Origin: a virus
Strand: one strand, 5' to 3'
IMG/VR virus record: IMGVR_UViG_3300035670_001485
Location: 1 to 20,244 of that record
Length of the DNA stretch: 20,244 nt
Of the stretch, positions 6,718-12,975 are shown in pieces (the stretch's first letter is position 1; each line of letters starts with the position of its first letter). The notes under the pieces were generated by a model. That model was not told where the DNA came from. It made no database searches and was given only the letters and a program-made list of their open reading frames with translations. A program made the translations under genes and the position numbers.

Positions 6718-8016
6718 ATGGCAAATGGTCGTCGTAATAAGAAACACGCCAATCGATCTGCCCGACCTGGAGGCGGAATACCTGTTGAGGCTGGGCGTAG
6801 CGCACTTGCCCGAGGTGGCAGACTTACCGATCCCAACGCGCTACGAATCCTCTGGTACAGCAACGCCCCGTTCACGAACACCGGCTACGGGCAGCAAACC
6901 GCGCAAATCGTCCCGCGCCTCATCGAAGAAAACCACGAAGTAGCCATCCACGCCATGTACGGCCTTGAGGGGTCGACATCCATGTGGAACGGCGTGAAAC
7001 TCTACCCACGAGGCCTATCGGCCTACAGCGACGACATCATGGTTGCGCACTGGATGGATTGGGCAAACGGCAACCGCAACCTGCCCCCCATCCTCATGAC
7101 CCTGTTTGACGTATGGGTATTCAAGTCAGCCACCTTTGACCAGGTGCCACGGATCGCATCCTGGGTGCCAATCGACCACGCCCCCACCCCACCGGATGTC
7201 CTGGCGTGGCTGGCTCGCAAGAACGTGATGCCGATAGCGATGAGCCAGTTCGGGAGCCGAATGCTGGAGAAGGCTGGGTTGGAACATTTGTACGCCCCGC
7301 ACGGAATCGAGGACACGTTCAGGCCAACCGAGGTGTTCAGCAACGGACGCGCCCAGGCCACCGGTCGACAGCTCATGGGCATCGAAGACGACCGGTTCGT
7401 GGTCATGATGAACGCAGCCAACAAAGGCGTGAACCCGTCCAGGAAGGCATTTGCTGAGAACCTGCTGGCGTTCGGCATCTTCGCTCAAACCCACCCTGAC
7501 GCGGTGCTGTACCTGCACACCGAGGCCAACGGCTCGATGGGCGGCATCAGCTTGCTGCACCTGGCGGAGGCCTGCGGGATCAAACCAGAACAACTCAAAA
7601 TCGTCGATCAGTACGCCTACCGTGCCGGATTCCCCCAGGAAGCCCTGGCGGCCATGTATTCGGCCTCCGACGTGCTTCTGTCCTGCTCGATGGGCGAGGG
7701 CTTCGGTTTGGCTGTGATCGAGGCCCAGGCCTGCGGCACTAGGGTGATTGTCTCGGATTTCACGGCTCAGCCTGAGCTGGTGGGGTCGGGGTGGACGGTT
7801 GAGGTGCAGCCGTTTTGGGATGCGGCTCAACGCTCTTGGTTCTGCACCCCACAGGTTCCATCCATCGTGGATGCCCTGAAACGGGCCTACGAGGCTCCTA
7901 GAGGCGTGGATGAGATGGCTGTGGGGTTTGCTAGCCAGTATTACGCTGACGCGGTTTATACGGCGTTCTGGCAGCCGATCATGGGAAGGCTGGCGGCATG
8001 GTGCCGATCCCAGTAA
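6718..8016 (+). CDS. glycosyltransferase, GT4-like (GT-B fold)
   Basis: The 432-residue product would transfer a sugar from an activated donor. Residues 1-36 are a basic, glycine-rich leader. The N-terminal Rossmann half starts at ALRILWYSNAPF (41-52) with the glycine loop TNTGYGQQT (53-61). The C-terminal half has HTEANG (267-272), SASDVLLSCSMGEGFGLAVI (315-334) and the diagnostic E-x7-E pair E327/E335, followed by ACGTRVIVSD, as in GT4 enzymes. Acceptor and sugar cannot be read from sequence. It begins a four-gene coupled run and has the best ribosome site in the area, AAGGAGG at 6706-6712. Composition changes from C/A-rich to G/T-rich near 7740, just after the E-x7-E motif, hinting at a recombinant C-terminus. 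No signal peptide or membrane segment is visible, so it probably acts in the cytoplasm. Confidence 0.88.
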   Translation: MANGRRNKKHANRSARPGGGIPVEAGRSALARGGRLTDPNALRILWYSNAPFTNTGYGQQTAQIVPRLIEENHEVAIHAMYGLEGSTSMWNGVKLYPRGLSAYSDDIMVAHWMDWANGNRNLPPILMTLFDVWVFKSATFDQVPRIASWVPIDHAPTPPDVLAWLARKNVMPIAMSQFGSRMLEKAGLEHLYAPHGIEDTFRPTEVFSNGRAQATGRQLMGIEDDRFVVMMNAANKGVNPSRKAFAENLLAFGIFAQTHPDAVLYLHTEANGSMGGISLLHLAEACGIKPEQLKIVDQYAYRAGFPQEALAAMYSASDVLLSCSMGEGFGLAVIEAQACGTRVIVSDFTAQPELVGSGWTVEVQPFWDAAQRSWFCTPQVPSIVDALKRAYEAPRGVDEMAVGFASQYYADAVYTAFWQPIMGRLAAWCRSQ

Positions 8017-8657
8017 TCATCGTCCCTGTCCTCAACCGGTACGACCTGCTGCGCCGTGCCGTTTGGTCTATCGACTACCCCGTCGAAACCCTCATCCTGA
8101 TTGACAACGGCGACCGGCGAGAAACCTATCCCTGGCACACCAAACCCACCACCGTCTATGAGCAATACGTCTGGCACATCCCCACCAACCTTGGGGTCGG
8201 CCCGTCATGGAATGCTGGTATCAAATCGACACCACACCGAGACGGCTGGCTCCTACTGAACTCGGATGCCTGGTTCCTGTCCAACGAACTGGAGCGATTC
8301 TGGCAGGACTGCCAACCAGACAACATCGTGAAAACCCGTTCCCACTGGTCATGCGTCTGGATCGGCTCCCAAGTGGTCGCCAAGATTGGTCTGTTCTCCG
8401 AGTGCTACGTCCCCGCCTACTTCGAGGACAACGACTTCGAGCAACGGGCTGTGAACGCTGGGTTCAGCCTGGTGGTATCTGAAGCCCAGATAGGTCACGA
8501 CAACTCATCAACCATCGGCTCCGACCCGTTCCTGTTGATGAAGAACGCGCACAGCTTTGAACAGAATCGGCTGCTTCATGTGCGCCGGTGGTCTGCCGGT
8601 GTGCCGGAAGCCGGTGCTTGGGATCTGACCAGGCGGCGAGAATTGGGTTGGGAATGA
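7998..8657 (+). CDS. glycosyltransferase, GT2-like (GT-A fold)
   Basis: The 219-residue product has the layout of a compact GT-A enzyme: a first strand and turn VPVLNRYDLLRRAVWSI (9-25), a nucleotide-binding IDNGD (35-39) and NLGVGPSWNAGI (64-75). LLLNSDAWF (86-93) supplies the DxD-like metal site (NSD), and PAYFEDNDFEQRA (139-151) matches the acceptor and catalytic-base region of GT2 rhamnosyl- or galactosyl-type enzymes. It lacks any membrane helix and would be cytoplasmic. The ATG at 7998 overlaps the GT4 gene by 19 bases, and a GTG follows directly as an alternative. Third positions are strongly C/A-rich (20 G or T in the 60 bases from 8101), unlike the end of the preceding gene. The donor sugar is unknown. 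Confidence 0.82.
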   Translation: MVPIPVIIVPVLNRYDLLRRAVWSIDYPVETLILIDNGDRRETYPWHTKPTTVYEQYVWHIPTNLGVGPSWNAGIKSTPHRDGWLLLNSDAWFLSNELERFWQDCQPDNIVKTRSHWSCVWIGSQVVAKIGLFSECYVPAYFEDNDFEQRAVNAGFSLVVSEAQIGHDNSSTIGSDPFLLMKNAHSFEQNRLLHVRRWSAGVPEAGAWDLTRRRELGWE

Positions 8658-9388
8658 CCGTCTTTGACCTGGTTCTCTATAACGGGGAGGACGACGTTCT
8701 TGAATGCCGACTGTGGGAACTGGCCGATGTCGTTGATGTGATGGTCGTCCTCGAGGGGGATCGAACCTTCACCGGCAAACCGAAAGAGAAGAAACCCCGC
8801 GACAGGTTCAAGCAGTGGGACGGCCTGATCCATTGGGTCGACTATGTGACCCCGTTCGATCAGAACGCCTGGCTGGTCGAAACAGCCACCAGGAACCACC
8901 TGCTAGAGGTGGCTGACGGCTTGGGCTGCCAAGCAGACGATGTGGTGACGATCTGTGACGTGGATGAAATCTGGTCGCCCACAATGGTTTCAGCGTTCGC
9001 TGAGGAGCCTTGTGGGGTGATGATGCGGCATCTGGCGATGTCGGTGTTGTGGGAGCTGCCGCTCGAACTGACGTGTGTGGCAGGCCCACGGCATCGAGTA
9101 GGCCCGACAGCAGACCAGTTCCGGCGCAATCGAGGCAGCCATCGACTCCTGGTTGGCGGCTGGCACGTCTCTTGGATGGGCGGGGAGGAGTGGTGCGCCA
9201 ACAAAATCAGGTCATTCAGCCATCAGGAACTCAACCAGGGGAACGTGGACGCGGCCATGATCGACTGCCACCGGCACGGCAGGTTCGTTCACGGCGAAGT
9301 GTATAACGAGGTGCAGATCACCGAGGACTGGCCCCTGTGGATAAAGGCTGGGAAGGCACCCGAGTCCTGGTATCGGAGACGGCCATGA
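8654..9388 (+). CDS. glycosyltransferase, GT17-like (N-acetylglucosaminyltransferase family)
   Basis: The 244-residue product matches the GT17 pattern, a family named for eukaryotic beta-1,4-mannosyl-glycoprotein beta-1,4-GlcNAc transferase and common in phages and bacteria. Visible motifs are FDLVLYNGEDDVLECRLWEL (4-23), VVLEGDRTFTGKPK (31-44), TICDVDEIWSP (99-109) with the DVDE metal-type motif, GGWHVSWMGG (168-177) and KIRSFSHQE (184-192). The order and spacing agree with the family. The start at 8654 is chosen because it forms an ATGA overlap with the GT2 stop. An in-frame ATG at 8588 would add 22 cysteine- and arginine-rich residues lying inside the GT2 gene. Activity on a protein or glycan is inferred from family, and the exact linkage is unknown. 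Confidence 0.85.
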   Translation: MTVFDLVLYNGEDDVLECRLWELADVVDVMVVLEGDRTFTGKPKEKKPRDRFKQWDGLIHWVDYVTPFDQNAWLVETATRNHLLEVADGLGCQADDVVTICDVDEIWSPTMVSAFAEEPCGVMMRHLAMSVLWELPLELTCVAGPRHRVGPTADQFRRNRGSHRLLVGGWHVSWMGGEEWCANKIRSFSHQELNQGNVDAAMIDCHRHGRFVHGEVYNEVQITEDWPLWIKAGKAPESWYRRRP

Positions 9389-10284
9389 TCGTTGCCATCG
9401 CCCCAGCGCACGCCGTCACCGGTGGCCCCGAGGCCTTACATCAGCTAGTGCATACCGCCAACCGGCTGAAGCCTGGTTCGGCTGCGATCTGCTACCACCC
9501 GTTTGACCAGCGAGCCTGGGTGCCTGCCCCGTATCAAATCTATGACACCCCCGTGATAGGTAGGGAGGCCATCCCTGATGATGCGGTTGTAGTGTTGCCC
9601 GAGATTTGGCCTGAACTCGCTCAAGGGTTCACGCAACGCTGCGCCCTGTGGTGGCTGTCTGTGGATAACTATGGGACGCACGGCCAACGCAGCCTCAAAG
9701 GAATCGACCTGCACCTATTCCAATCCCACTATGCGGCTTTACATGGACGTGAGTTGGGGCTGCCAGGCATGATGCTCACCGACTACCTCAGCCCTGATTT
9801 CGTTGAGTTGGTGGCTTCCGTTGATGTGTCGCACAAGGATCGGTGTGTGGTGGTCAATCCGGCGAAGGGTCGTGAACTTATCCACAGGTTCCAGGCGATG
9901 AATCCAGACATTGAGGTTCGGGAGTTGCGTGGGTTGGATCGGGCTGGGGTGCGCGGCTTGTTGTTGTCGTCGATGGTGTATGTGGATTTTGGGCATCATC
10001 CTGGGCGGGATCGACCTCCGCGTGAGGCGGCGATGGCGAAGTGTGTGGTGTTCTCAACTCGGTTTGGTGCTGCTAGGAATCAGGTGGACATGAGGGTTCC
10101 TGAGCGGTTCAAGTTTGATTCGTTGGATGGTTTGGGTGAGCAGATTCGTGGCGTGTGGGATTCGCCTTCTGCGTTCGTGCGGAACTTGGATGACCAGTTG
10201 GAGTATCGGTTGTGGATTCGTGGCAACGAGCAAACATTCCGTGACGAGGTTTCGGTTCTGTTGAAATGGGCTGAAGTAGGATAG
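9385..10284 (+). CDS. GT-B-like glycosyltransferase-related protein
   Basis: The 299-residue protein begins with a short strand and glycine turn typical of a GT-B N-terminal half, MIVAIAPAHAVTGGPEALHQ (1-20). A WWLSVDNYG segment (89-97) follows, and a second half starts at CVVVNPAKGRELI (154-166). Its best landmark is YVDFGHHPGRDRPPREAAMA (199-218), where the E plays the part of the donor-site glutamate of GT-B enzymes. I recall similar DFG-HPG-DR-PREA proteins beside glycan genes in phages and bacteria, but the exact family is uncertain. The start at 9385 forms an ATGA overlap with the GT17 stop. An in-frame ATG at 9337 lies inside the previous gene and is rejected. The 3' half (from about 9740) is G/T-rich while the 5' half is mixed. 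It closes the four-gene run. Confidence 0.65.
   Translation: MIVAIAPAHAVTGGPEALHQLVHTANRLKPGSAAICYHPFDQRAWVPAPYQIYDTPVIGREAIPDDAVVVLPEIWPELAQGFTQRCALWWLSVDNYGTHGQRSLKGIDLHLFQSHYAALHGRELGLPGMMLTDYLSPDFVELVASVDVSHKDRCVVVNPAKGRELIHRFQAMNPDIEVRELRGLDRAGVRGLLLSSMVYVDFGHHPGRDRPPREAAMAKCVVFSTRFGAARNQVDMRVPERFKFDSLDGLGEQIRGVWDSPSAFVRNLDDQLEYRLWIRGNEQTFRDEVSVLLKWAEVG
10277..10282 (+). promoter_or_regulatory. TAGGAT box before the adaptor gene
   Basis: TAGGAT fits the TAnnnT -10 pattern and ends 9 bases before the ATG at 10292. The same TAGGATAGG string precedes the second fiber gene at 18157, also 9 bases from its ATG. Its AGG may instead be a weak Shine-Dalgarno sequence. Confidence 0.25.
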
Positions 10285-10291
10285 GCAAGCG

Positions 10292-10912
10292 ATGACGACG
10301 AATTATGCGACCCGCAACCAGATCAAAGCTGCCCTTCGTATCGGGACGGCTGACAGCATCGACGACGATCTGATTGACAACTGTGCTGGTGCTGCGTCGC
10401 GTCTCATTGACGGCTACTGCAACCGAAAGTTCTGGACATCAGGCACCGCCCAGACACGCACCTACACGGCAGGCAACGAGTTCGTTTGCCAGATAGATGA
10501 CATCGCAGGCACCGCCATCACCCTCAAAACTTCAACGCTTGGTGACGGCAACTTTGATGTGACTTGGACAACGAGCGACTATCAGCTTGAGCCGTTGAAC
10601 GGGAACTTGGATGGGTTGGATTGGGCGTATGACCGTATTCGTGCCATCGGTGATTATCTGTTCCCAACATTGAATGCGAACTATGGGGAGCAGGCTTTAG
10701 TGCAGTTGACGGCTGTGTTCGGTTGGCCGTCGGTTCCGTCACCGGTGACGCAGGCGACGATCATTCAAGCGTCACGCATCTTCAAGCGTTATGACTCTCC
10801 GTTGGGTGTGGCTGGGTTCGGTGATCTTGGGGCGATTCGTGTGTCTCGTTTCCTTGATCCCGATGTTGCTCAACTTGTGGAGCCGTATCGCAGGATGCGG
10901 ATGTTTGCGTGA
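10292..10912 (+). CDS. head-tail adaptor (connector) protein
   Basis: The 206-residue product is most likely the adaptor that docks under the portal. The N-terminus, YATRNQIKAALRI (5-17) followed by IDDDLIDNCAGAASRLIDGY (23-42), is the standard helical opening of gp6/gp15-type connectors, where a DD pair precedes a long helix ending in an aromatic residue. A beta-rich insert with DYQLEP follows. The C-terminal segment has a helix holding QATIIQASRIFKRYDSPLGV and the ending ARxxRFLDPDVAQLVEPYRR-like pattern seen in connectors. It directly follows the glycosyltransferase run and restarts the conserved structural order. Its stop overlaps the next GTG start (GTGA, 10909-10912), so the two are coupled. 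Confidence 0.8.
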   Translation: MTTNYATRNQIKAALRIGTADSIDDDLIDNCAGAASRLIDGYCNRKFWTSGTAQTRTYTAGNEFVCQIDDIAGTAITLKTSTLGDGNFDVTWTTSDYQLEPLNGNLDGLDWAYDRIRAIGDYLFPTLNANYGEQALVQLTAVFGWPSVPSPVTQATIIQASRIFKRYDSPLGVAGFGDLGAIRVSRFLDPDVAQLVEPYRRMRMFA

Positions 10913-11322
10913 GCGCAGAAACAACGGTCACTGAAATCAAGCAAGGGTTGGCTGATCGTCTCGCCACCATCTCTGGTTTGCGTTCGTATGCTCAGCAGCC
11001 TGACAATGTGAATCCTCCGTTTGCTTGGCCGATGCTGGAATCCATCACCTACAACGGGGCGATGGGTGGCGGTTTGGTGGTTCACACTTTTCAGGTTTCG
11101 GTGGTGGTGGGCAGGGTGGCGGAGCGTTCCGCCCAAAACCAACTGGACGGCTATCTGTCCTATAGGGGGGCGACTTCGATCAGGGCTGCGATTGAGGGCG
11201 ACAAGACGCTCGGTGGCAAGGTTCAGAATCTGATTGTGGAGTCTGCGGCGAACATCACGACGGTGGATGCGAATGATGCCACCTATCTCATGACTGATTT
11301 TCGTGTCGTGGTGTATTCTTGA
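10909..11322 (+). CDS. tail terminator or neck protein
   Basis: The 137-residue product would cap the tail tube and join it to the head connector. A helix near the start (TEIKQGLADRLATISGL, 7-23) is followed by a beta strand region, NPPFAWPMLESITYNGAMGG (34-53), and VVHTFQVSVVVGRVAERSAQ (57-76). A helix with LDGYLS comes next, then a closing strand YLMTDFRVVVYS. This strand-helix-strand order with a central variable loop agrees with tail terminators of actinophages. The start codon is GTG at 10909 overlapping the adaptor stop, and no ATG lies close by. The assignment rests on pattern and on the position between adaptor and tail tube. Confidence 0.65.
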   Translation: MSAETTVTEIKQGLADRLATISGLRSYAQQPDNVNPPFAWPMLESITYNGAMGGGLVVHTFQVSVVVGRVAERSAQNQLDGYLSYRGATSIRAAIEGDKTLGGKVQNLIVESAANITTVDANDATYLMTDFRVVVYS

Positions 11323-11325
11323 ACG

Positions 11326-11490
11326 ATGGCAAAGTATCGGGTCACCACGTTCCCTGTTGAGGGTGTGCAACCTGGCGGCATCGTGGACGGCAAAGACGTG
11401 CAGGATGTAAATTTGCTGTTGTCGGCTGGCTTGATCGAGCCGATCCAAGAACCGAAATCAACCAAGTCGACCGACAAGGAAAAGGAATAA
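11326..11490 (+). CDS. 54-residue connector-region protein
   Basis: A short gene begins three bases after the previous stop and ends six bases before the tail tube start. The product begins MAKYRVTTFPVEGVQPGGIV and continues with a DVNLLLSAGLIEPI segment (27-40), then a lysine-rich tail. Small proteins of the form strand-GV-x-PGG-x-V then LL-x-AG-LI-EP are common beside connectors in actinophages and look like SH3-like beta folds. Their function is not known to me. The frame has no internal stops and fills the gap exactly, which supports it as a real gene. Confidence 0.65.
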   Translation: MAKYRVTTFPVEGVQPGGIVDGKDVQDVNLLLSAGLIEPIQEPKSTKSTDKEKE

Positions 11491-11496
11491 CCAAAA

Positions 11497-11904
11497 ATGG
11501 CCAAGCAAGTTCTCACCGATGTCAATGTGACGCTGGCGGGTACCGACATTTCCACGTCGGTTGCCGCCATCACGCTCACCACTTCTGCTGCTGAGGTACC
11601 GACCACCGCGTTCGGTTCCACCTCCATCACCCGAGTCTCAGGCTTGATTGATAACAGCGTGACGCTGGAAATGCACCAGCAATACAGTGCGATTGATGCG
11701 CTCGTTCTTCCGCTTGTCGGTTCAACGGCTGTGCAGATGGTCGTGAAGCCGAACGGCACTGCTGCTGCTTCGTCAGCAAACCCGTCGTACACCTTCAGCG
11801 TTCTCTGCACCAACTGGACTCCAGTTGCTGGTGCAGTGGGCGAGTTGGCAACGGCTTCGGTCACTTGGCCGATCTCGGGTGCCATCACAGTCGCACGCGC
11901 ATAA
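11497..11904 (+). CDS. major tail (tube) protein
   Basis: The 135-residue product is small, beta-rich and rich in serine, threonine and alanine, as expected of a tail tube subunit. It starts with a strand containing DVNVTLAGTDIST (8-20), continues with AAITLTTSAAEVPTTAFG (23-40) and has a central segment VTLEMHQQYSAIDALV (55-70). It closes with the paired strands ASVTWPISGAITVARA (120-135), where the W-P-hydrophobic-G ending is characteristic of siphovirus tube proteins. It precedes the tail assembly chaperone frameshift pair, the fixed location of the tube gene. AAAGGA at 11481-11486 lies 10 bases before the ATG. The gene is C-rich at third positions, as is the capsid gene, consistent with high expression. 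Confidence 0.82.
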   Translation: MAKQVLTDVNVTLAGTDISTSVAAITLTTSAAEVPTTAFGSTSITRVSGLIDNSVTLEMHQQYSAIDALVLPLVGSTAVQMVVKPNGTAAASSANPSYTFSVLCTNWTPVAGAVGELATASVTWPISGAITVARA

Positions 11905-11927
11905 CTTCATTCCCAACCCTTACCTGC

Positions 11928-11932
11928 GGAGG
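11928..11932 (+). promoter_or_regulatory. strong ribosome binding site of the tail assembly chaperone
   Basis: GGAGG ends six bases before the ATG at 11939, giving an efficient start that suits a protein made in two forms by frameshifting. Confidence 0.7.
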
Positions 11933-11938
11933 TAACAA

Positions 11939-12229
11939 ATGAAAATCGCACTAGACATCGTTAGTGCAGTCGACGGCAAGGAACGCACAGTGATTGCGGC
12001 GTTCCCAGACTTCATCGCGTTCGAGGAAAAATACTCTCGTAGCGTGGCGAAGTTTGAGATGGAAATGACGCTCACCGATCTGGCGTTCTTGGCATGGCAT
12101 TCGGAGCATCGCCAGAAGAAGACTGGTTTGGATTTTGATTCATGGATCGGTGAGGTCGAGTCGCTGTCTGTGGGGGATGCTGACAAAGCAGTGATCGCCC
12201 CTTTGGAGAGCAGTCAGCCCACTGGTTGA
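11939..12229 (+). CDS. tail assembly chaperone, short (unshifted) form
   Basis: The 96-residue product corresponds to lambda gpG. It assists tape measure folding and recruits tail tube subunits during tail assembly, and is not part of the virion. It begins with a strand (MKIALDIVSAVDG) and a segment ERTVIAAFPDFIAFEEKYSR (15-34), followed by MTLTDLAFLAWHSEHRQK, the aromatic-rich helix usual for these chaperones (FAWHAR-like). Position between tail tube and tape measure is diagnostic. The last seven codons after the slippery site (12199-12205) are used only when no shift occurs and end at TGA 12227-12229. Confidence 0.85.
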   Translation: MKIALDIVSAVDGKERTVIAAFPDFIAFEEKYSRSVAKFEMEMTLTDLAFLAWHSEHRQKKTGLDFDSWIGEVESLSVGDADKAVIAPLESSQPTG

Positions 12230-12348
12230 TCGCGTACCTGTCGGTGGAGACAGGTATTGCGCCGTCAGTGTTGCTGGCTGAATCTCCGAGGATGCTTTAC
12301 ACGATGGTCGGCTATTTGCGGTGGAGGGCTGTTCATCTGAAGCGGTAG
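11939..12348 (+). CDS. tail assembly chaperone, long form by -1 ribosomal frameshift
   Basis: The predicted long product (lambda gpGT equivalent) reads 11939-12205 in frame, slips back one base on C-CCT-TTG, and continues 12205-12348, giving 136 residues. The shifted tail, beginning GEQSAHWLIAYLSVETGI and ending at TAG 12346-12348, is the typical second chaperone domain. The -1 frame is closed by TGA at 12181-12183, just upstream of the slippery site, and has no start of its own before an internal ATG at 12295, so the shift is the natural way to express it. The shift site, frame and product all agree, and only the efficiency is unknown. Confidence 0.85.
12199..12205 (+). promoter_or_regulatory. 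slippery heptamer CCCTTTG for -1 frameshift
   Basis: In the gene's own frame the bases read C-CCT-TTG, a perfect X-XXY-YYZ heptamer (X=C, Y=T). Both tRNAs can re-pair with CCC and TTT after moving back one base. It lies within the only window where the -1 frame is open upstream of the short-form stop. Confidence 0.85.
12235..12256 (+). promoter_or_regulatory. hairpin downstream of the frameshift site
   Basis: TACCTGTC (12235-12242) pairs perfectly with GACAGGTA (12249-12256) around a six-base loop. It begins 29 bases after the slippery heptamer, farther than the usual 5-9 bases, so a stimulatory role is uncertain. A weaker 4-bp hairpin, CAGT/ACTG (12211-12224), is nearer. Confidence 0.4.
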
Positions 12349-12351
12349 TGT
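12346..12351 (+). promoter_or_regulatory. TAGTGT box before the gp10-like gene
   Basis: TAGTGT matches TAnnnT and ends exactly six bases before the ATG at 12358, the spacing expected for a leaderless transcript, and no Shine-Dalgarno sequence is present. TAG is also the stop codon of the long chaperone, so chance is a real alternative. Confidence 0.25.
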
Positions 12352-12357
12352 CGCCTC

Positions 12358-12930
12358 ATGGCTTTCAATGGCACTCCTCTTGGTCAAAATAAGGATGCAT
12401 CGATTGTTGGTCGTGCCGGTCAAGCCAGGGTTGTTCCTCGGAACGGGATCTACATTGAGGGCTTGTGGGAGTTGTTGCGCGACCTGCAGAAGGCTGATGA
12501 TCGGTTCAACACTGAGATGCGTAAGGCTTCGCTGGAGGTGGCGAAGGGGGTGACGCAGAATTCTCGTCGGGCGGCTTCTACGGTGCAACATAATCGGCAG
12601 GCGTTGGAGGCGGCTCACGGGTTGCAAGCCAAGTCGGATCGTGTGCCGACGATCAAGTTGAATGAGAAGCAACGGTTCATTTCGGTGAATCGTGGCAGGG
12701 TGCGTGGCTCAAGGGGTCGTCTGGTGAATCGTAAGGTGACGATGGGGGACGTGTTCTTTGGTGCTGAGTTTGGTGGCGGTGCTAGAAGGACGACCAGGCA
12801 GTTCCCACCGCATCGAGGCAGGGGCGGGTATTTCTTTTGGCCTACGGTGCGCCGGATGCGCAACGAAATTGCTGAGCAATACTTGGACGCTATTGAGGAA
12901 ACCATGCGGAAATTGGGGTTTGACCAGTAG
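12358..12930 (+). CDS. HK97 gp10-like neck or tail completion protein
   Basis: The 190-residue basic protein has an N-terminal region with GLWELLRDLQKADDRFNTEM (35-54), then a long helix (EVAKGVTQNSRRAA) and a glycine-arginine loop. It continues with VFFGAEFGGG followed by FPPHRGRGGYFFWPTVRRM, and a closing helix EQYLDAIEETMRKL. The order helix, A-x-x-V, Y/F-G-x-x-x-E-F-G, hydrophobic-P and C-terminal helix fits the HK97-gp10-like head-tail or tail completion family. In most siphoviruses this gene lies upstream of the tube gene, but here it follows the chaperones. The name is therefore given with caution, and a minor tail role is possible. The ATG at 12358 has no clear ribosome site. Confidence 0.5.
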   Translation: MAFNGTPLGQNKDASIVGRAGQARVVPRNGIYIEGLWELLRDLQKADDRFNTEMRKASLEVAKGVTQNSRRAASTVQHNRQALEAAHGLQAKSDRVPTIKLNEKQRFISVNRGRVRGSRGRLVNRKVTMGDVFFGAEFGGGARRTTRQFPPHRGRGGYFFWPTVRRMRNEIAEQYLDAIEETMRKLGFDQ

Positions 12931-12938
12931 TTGGATGA

Positions 12939-12957
12939 CCTAGCTGGGCAGGCTAGG
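12939..12957 (+). promoter_or_regulatory. hairpin before the primase-like gene
   Basis: CCTAGC (12939-12944) and GCTAGG (12952-12957) form a perfect six-bp stem with a seven-base loop in the 45-base gap after the gp10-like gene. No T-run follows. It could be a weak terminator or a boundary element of an inserted gene. Confidence 0.4.
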
Positions 12958-12975
12958 GTGGGCTGAGGAGGGTTC

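Noticed and set aside
8588-8653. Upstream start for the GT17 gene
   Set aside because: It would add 22 unconserved residues inside the GT2 gene; the ATGA overlap at 8654 fits the coupling used by its neighbours.
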